This document shows positions 61,734-64,000 of a stretch of 64,000 bases of DNA, piece by piece. The stretch comes from Chryseobacterium oncorhynchi (GTDB taxonomy: Bacteria; Bacteroidota; Bacteroidia; Flavobacteriales; Weeksellaceae). The stretch is from the NCBI RefSeq assembly GCF_002899895.1, contig NZ_PPEI02000003.1:248001-312000 (forward strand), in the 5' to 3' direction. A program made the position numbers and the translations under genes. Each line of letters begins with the position of its first letter. Position 1 is the first letter of the stretch. A model generated the notes under the pieces. That model did no database searches. It saw nothing but the letters and a program-made list of their open reading frames with translations, and was not told the origin of the DNA.

Positions 61734-62972
61734 ATGAAAAAAATATTAGTATCAACTGCTTTATTGGCGGGCGTTCTATCTTACGCAGGAGGCTTTAGAG
61801 TTTCTTTGCAAGGGGTAAAACAATTGGCAATGGCGCATACTAGTGCTCATGCCGAAGATGCGAGTGTGACATTTTTTAACCCAGCGGGTATGTCATTTAT
61901 CCCTTCTAAACTGAGTGTTGTGGCAGGAGGGTTTGGTGCAAGTAACAAAGTTACTTTTCAAAACTTCAATACTTTACAAAGTGCAGAGACAGATAACCCT
62001 ATAGGGACTCCTTTCTACGCGGCGATTACTTATAGACCAATAGAGAAACTTACCGTAGGTCTTAGTGTAACAACTCCCTTTGGAAGTACAATCAAATGGC
62101 CTGAAAACTGGGAAGGTAAAGAATTGGTACAGAAAATGGAACTGAAAAGTTTCTATTTCCAGCCAATGGTCTCTGTGAAACTTGCTCCTTGGGTATCTTT
62201 TGGTGCCAGCTATATCTATGCAAGAGGAAAAGTAGATTGGGACAAAGCGGTAACGCAATTTGATGGTAAGGTTAATATTAATGATGAAAACGCAAGCGGA
62301 CACGGATATGGATTTGGGTTCTATTTCAGACCCGATCCGAAATTAGACGTGAGTATTGCTTATCGTTCAGCAATAGATATGAAAGCTAAAAAAGGAACAG
62401 CTACGTTCCAGTTCCCATCACAGTCTGTTTATACACAGTTGAAACTTAATGGAGCAGGACAGGATGGCTTCTCTGCAGTTCTTCCATTGGTGGAAGAATA
62501 TACAATCGGTTTAACTTATAAACTGACGCCGAAATGGTTGGTTTCTGCAGACTTTAACTATCATGGATGGGAAAGATACAGTAAGCTTACTTTAGATTTC
62601 GACAATGCTCCTATTGGGAATAATCCATCGGATGCAACTATTCTTACAAATCCTAAGAACTTCAAAAATTCCAAAACATTCAGATTGGGAACTCAATATG
62701 CGTTCACAAATATGATTTACGGACGTTTGGGAGCTTATTATGATGAAGCGCCTTATACTACAGATAACTTTATTCCAGAAACACCTTCGTATGATACATA
62801 TGTGATTACAGGAGGGGTAGGTTTCAAACTGAAGCAGTTCGGAATCGATGTTGCTGGAGGATATGCAATGCCTCAGTACAGAAAGGTAAACAATGTTAAC
62901 ATAGGGCTTAACGGACAGTCAAAAGCAACAGCTTTCTACTTTGGTCTAGGTTTCTCTTATAATCCATTTTAA
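61734..62972 (+). CDS. OmpP1/FadL-type outer-membrane transporter
   Basis: The 412-residue protein has a signal peptide (MKKILVSTALLAGVLSYA) and the FadL/OmpP1 barrel layout. A plug-like N-terminus GGFRVSLQGVKQLAMAHTSAHAEDASVTFFNPAGMSF is followed by alternating strands and a final aromatic (FGLGFSYNPF). FadL proteins carry long-chain fatty acids and other hydrophobic compounds through the outer membrane. The GDSL-like lipoprotein gene follows 13 bases later and may be cotranscribed, perhaps pairing uptake with ester hydrolysis. Confidence 0.92.
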   Translation: MKKILVSTALLAGVLSYAGGFRVSLQGVKQLAMAHTSAHAEDASVTFFNPAGMSFIPSKLSVVAGGFGASNKVTFQNFNTLQSAETDNPIGTPFYAAITYRPIEKLTVGLSVTTPFGSTIKWPENWEGKELVQKMELKSFYFQPMVSVKLAPWVSFGASYIYARGKVDWDKAVTQFDGKVNINDENASGHGYGFGFYFRPDPKLDVSIAYRSAIDMKAKKGTATFQFPSQSVYTQLKLNGAGQDGFSAVLPLVEEYTIGLTYKLTPKWLVSADFNYHGWERYSKLTLDFDNAPIGNNPSDATILTNPKNFKNSKTFRLGTQYAFTNMIYGRLGAYYDEAPYTTDNFIPETPSYDTYVITGGVGFKLKQFGIDVAGGYAMPQYRKVNNVNIGLNGQSKATAFYFGLGFSYNPF

Positions 62973-62985
62973 TTTTAGAAGACTA

Positions 62986-64000
62986 TGAAAAAAATTATAA
63001 TATCGACAATTGCAGTTTCTGCACTTCTTTTTACAGTAACAAGCTGTAATACAGATTTCGATACGGATGTGAAAGATATCCAGGTAACAAAAGGTGATGC
63101 AGACTTTACTAAATATATTTCTTTAGGAAACTCATTGACTGCTGGTTATAGAGACGGTGCGCTTTATAGTAGTGGACAGAATGAGTCTTATCCAAGTATG
63201 ATTGCGGGACAAATGCAGTTCGCTGGTGGAGGAGTTTTTAAACAACCTATGATGCCTAATGATACCGGAGGTTTTACCAACTTGTTTAACCCAGTGACGG
63301 GAGATTTTGCAGGTAAATACGTGCTAAGTGTTGTGAGTGGTGCTTTAACTCCAGGTCCAACAGCTCCTGGTGCTGCATTAGATAATGTGTCTGCAGGAGG
63401 TCCTTACCAGAATATGGGAGTTCCGGGTGCAAGAGTGGCTCATTTAATCGCTCCGGGATATGGAAATCCTGCTGGTTTGGGAACTACGCCTGCTACAGCT
63501 AATCCATATTTCGTAAGATTCGCATCATCAACAACAACTTCAGTAGTAGAAGATGCATTGAAGCAGAATCCTACTTTTGTCTCTTTATGGATAGGAAACA
63601 ATGATGTTTTATTATATGCAACTTCAGGAGGTGCTGATCCAAATGTTCCGATTACACCGGTAGAAGGTGCTGTAGGAGTAGGATTTAGTAATACCTATGC
63701 TTATTTAGTAGATAAATTATTCCCGGCTGGAACCACAAGAAAAGGAGTTATTGCTAACATTCCAACAGTTACTAATGTTCCTTACTTTACAAGAGTTCCT
63801 GCTATGCCTCTTACAGGTTTGACGGATGCTCAAGTAACTCAGCTGAATTCAGGATATGCACAATATAATGCAGGATTACTTCAGGCTAAGACTCTGGGAG
63901 CTATCAACGATGCAGAATATCAGAAAAGATTAATTAAATTCACTGCAGGTGCAGCAGTTAATGGAGCTGTAATTGTAGACAAAGACCTGGTAGCAGTTCC
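62986..64000 (+). CDS. GDSL/SGNH-like lipoprotein, 3' end cut by window edge
   Basis: The frame is open from an ATG at 62986 to the right edge (at least 338 codons). It has a lipoprotein signal (MKKIIISTIAVSALLFTVTSC, Cys21), then YISLGNSLTAGY, which is a GDSL-type block I with a nucleophile Ser. The Asn of IGNNDVLLY is block III. Such enzymes hydrolyse esters or acyl groups. It lies 13 bases after the FadL gene, which fits lipid uptake. The last block with the catalytic His lies beyond the window, so activity cannot be checked. Confidence 0.82.

Noticed and set aside
1-64000. tRNA, rRNA, CRISPR array, transposase or prophage
   Set aside because: Intergenic regions were read for clover-leaf, repeat-spacer and recombinase signals; none was convincing. 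A formal tRNA or repeat scan was not possible.

Overview
The window is low-GC bacterial DNA from a member of the Bacteroidota, most likely a Chryseobacterium-like flavobacterium (Weeksellaceae). The evidence is a set of group-specific traits: a type IX secretion (T9SS) C-terminal domain, the gliding lipoprotein GldH, a GLPGLI protein, DUF3078 and DUF4919 proteins, an S46 dipeptidyl-peptidase, a complete Alternative Complex III operon, TAnnTTTG-type -7 promoter boxes and almost no Shine-Dalgarno sequences. The genus is inferred from gene content, not from a marker gene. I saw no rRNA, tRNA, CRISPR array, transposase or prophage.

Layout. 1-12000 is the most accessory-looking part. It holds a beta-helix protein cut by the left edge, comM, a two-domain spondin lipoprotein, a 90-residue orphan, a YdeI-like protein, an S46 peptidase and a META protein. 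A four-gene secreted-protein operon (11131 down to 7701) follows, with a LytTR response regulator behind it. The beta-helix gene and the orphan gene carry nearly identical promoter/operator elements (740-777 and 3935-3972), and a diverged version lies before the secreted operon.

12187-21694 reads rightward: hflX, a DUF4919 protein, a Na+/H+ antiporter, an AlkD-like protein, a lipoprotein plus two paralogous envelope proteins, a small membrane protein and a ChaA-like antiporter. 21841-29143 holds a three-fold-repeat beta-trefoil protein, a truncated haemoglobin, a Kir-type channel with a YkgJ protein, gdhA, dprA and a rhomboid protease. 29391-31464 holds tandem DUF3078 paralogues. 31533-36149 is the Fe-S assembly cluster, read leftward as sufA-like, sufB, a GNAT acetyltransferase, sufC and sufD. 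A miniature inverted-repeat element sits between sufC and sufD.

36295-44681 holds a GLPGLI protein, a zinc metallopeptidase, an LtaS-like sulfatase, a TPR protein with ribH, a lipoprotein with apt, and an unknown exported protein. 44834-53240 is the actABCDEF operon for Alternative Complex III, which oxidises menaquinol and reduces cytochrome c in place of the bc1 complex. It ends at a strong terminator with no cytochrome oxidase genes behind it. 53422-64000 holds a SPOR protein, a DUF6080-like membrane protein, selO, the ricT-gldH-PBP1A cluster, a FadL-type porin and the start of a GDSL-like lipoprotein cut by the right edge.

Most of the window is ordinary chromosomal core. The parts most likely to be undescribed are the shared promoter element and its regulon, the LytTR regulator with Glu at its phosphoacceptor site, the secreted tail-fibre-like operon and the beta-trefoil protein.
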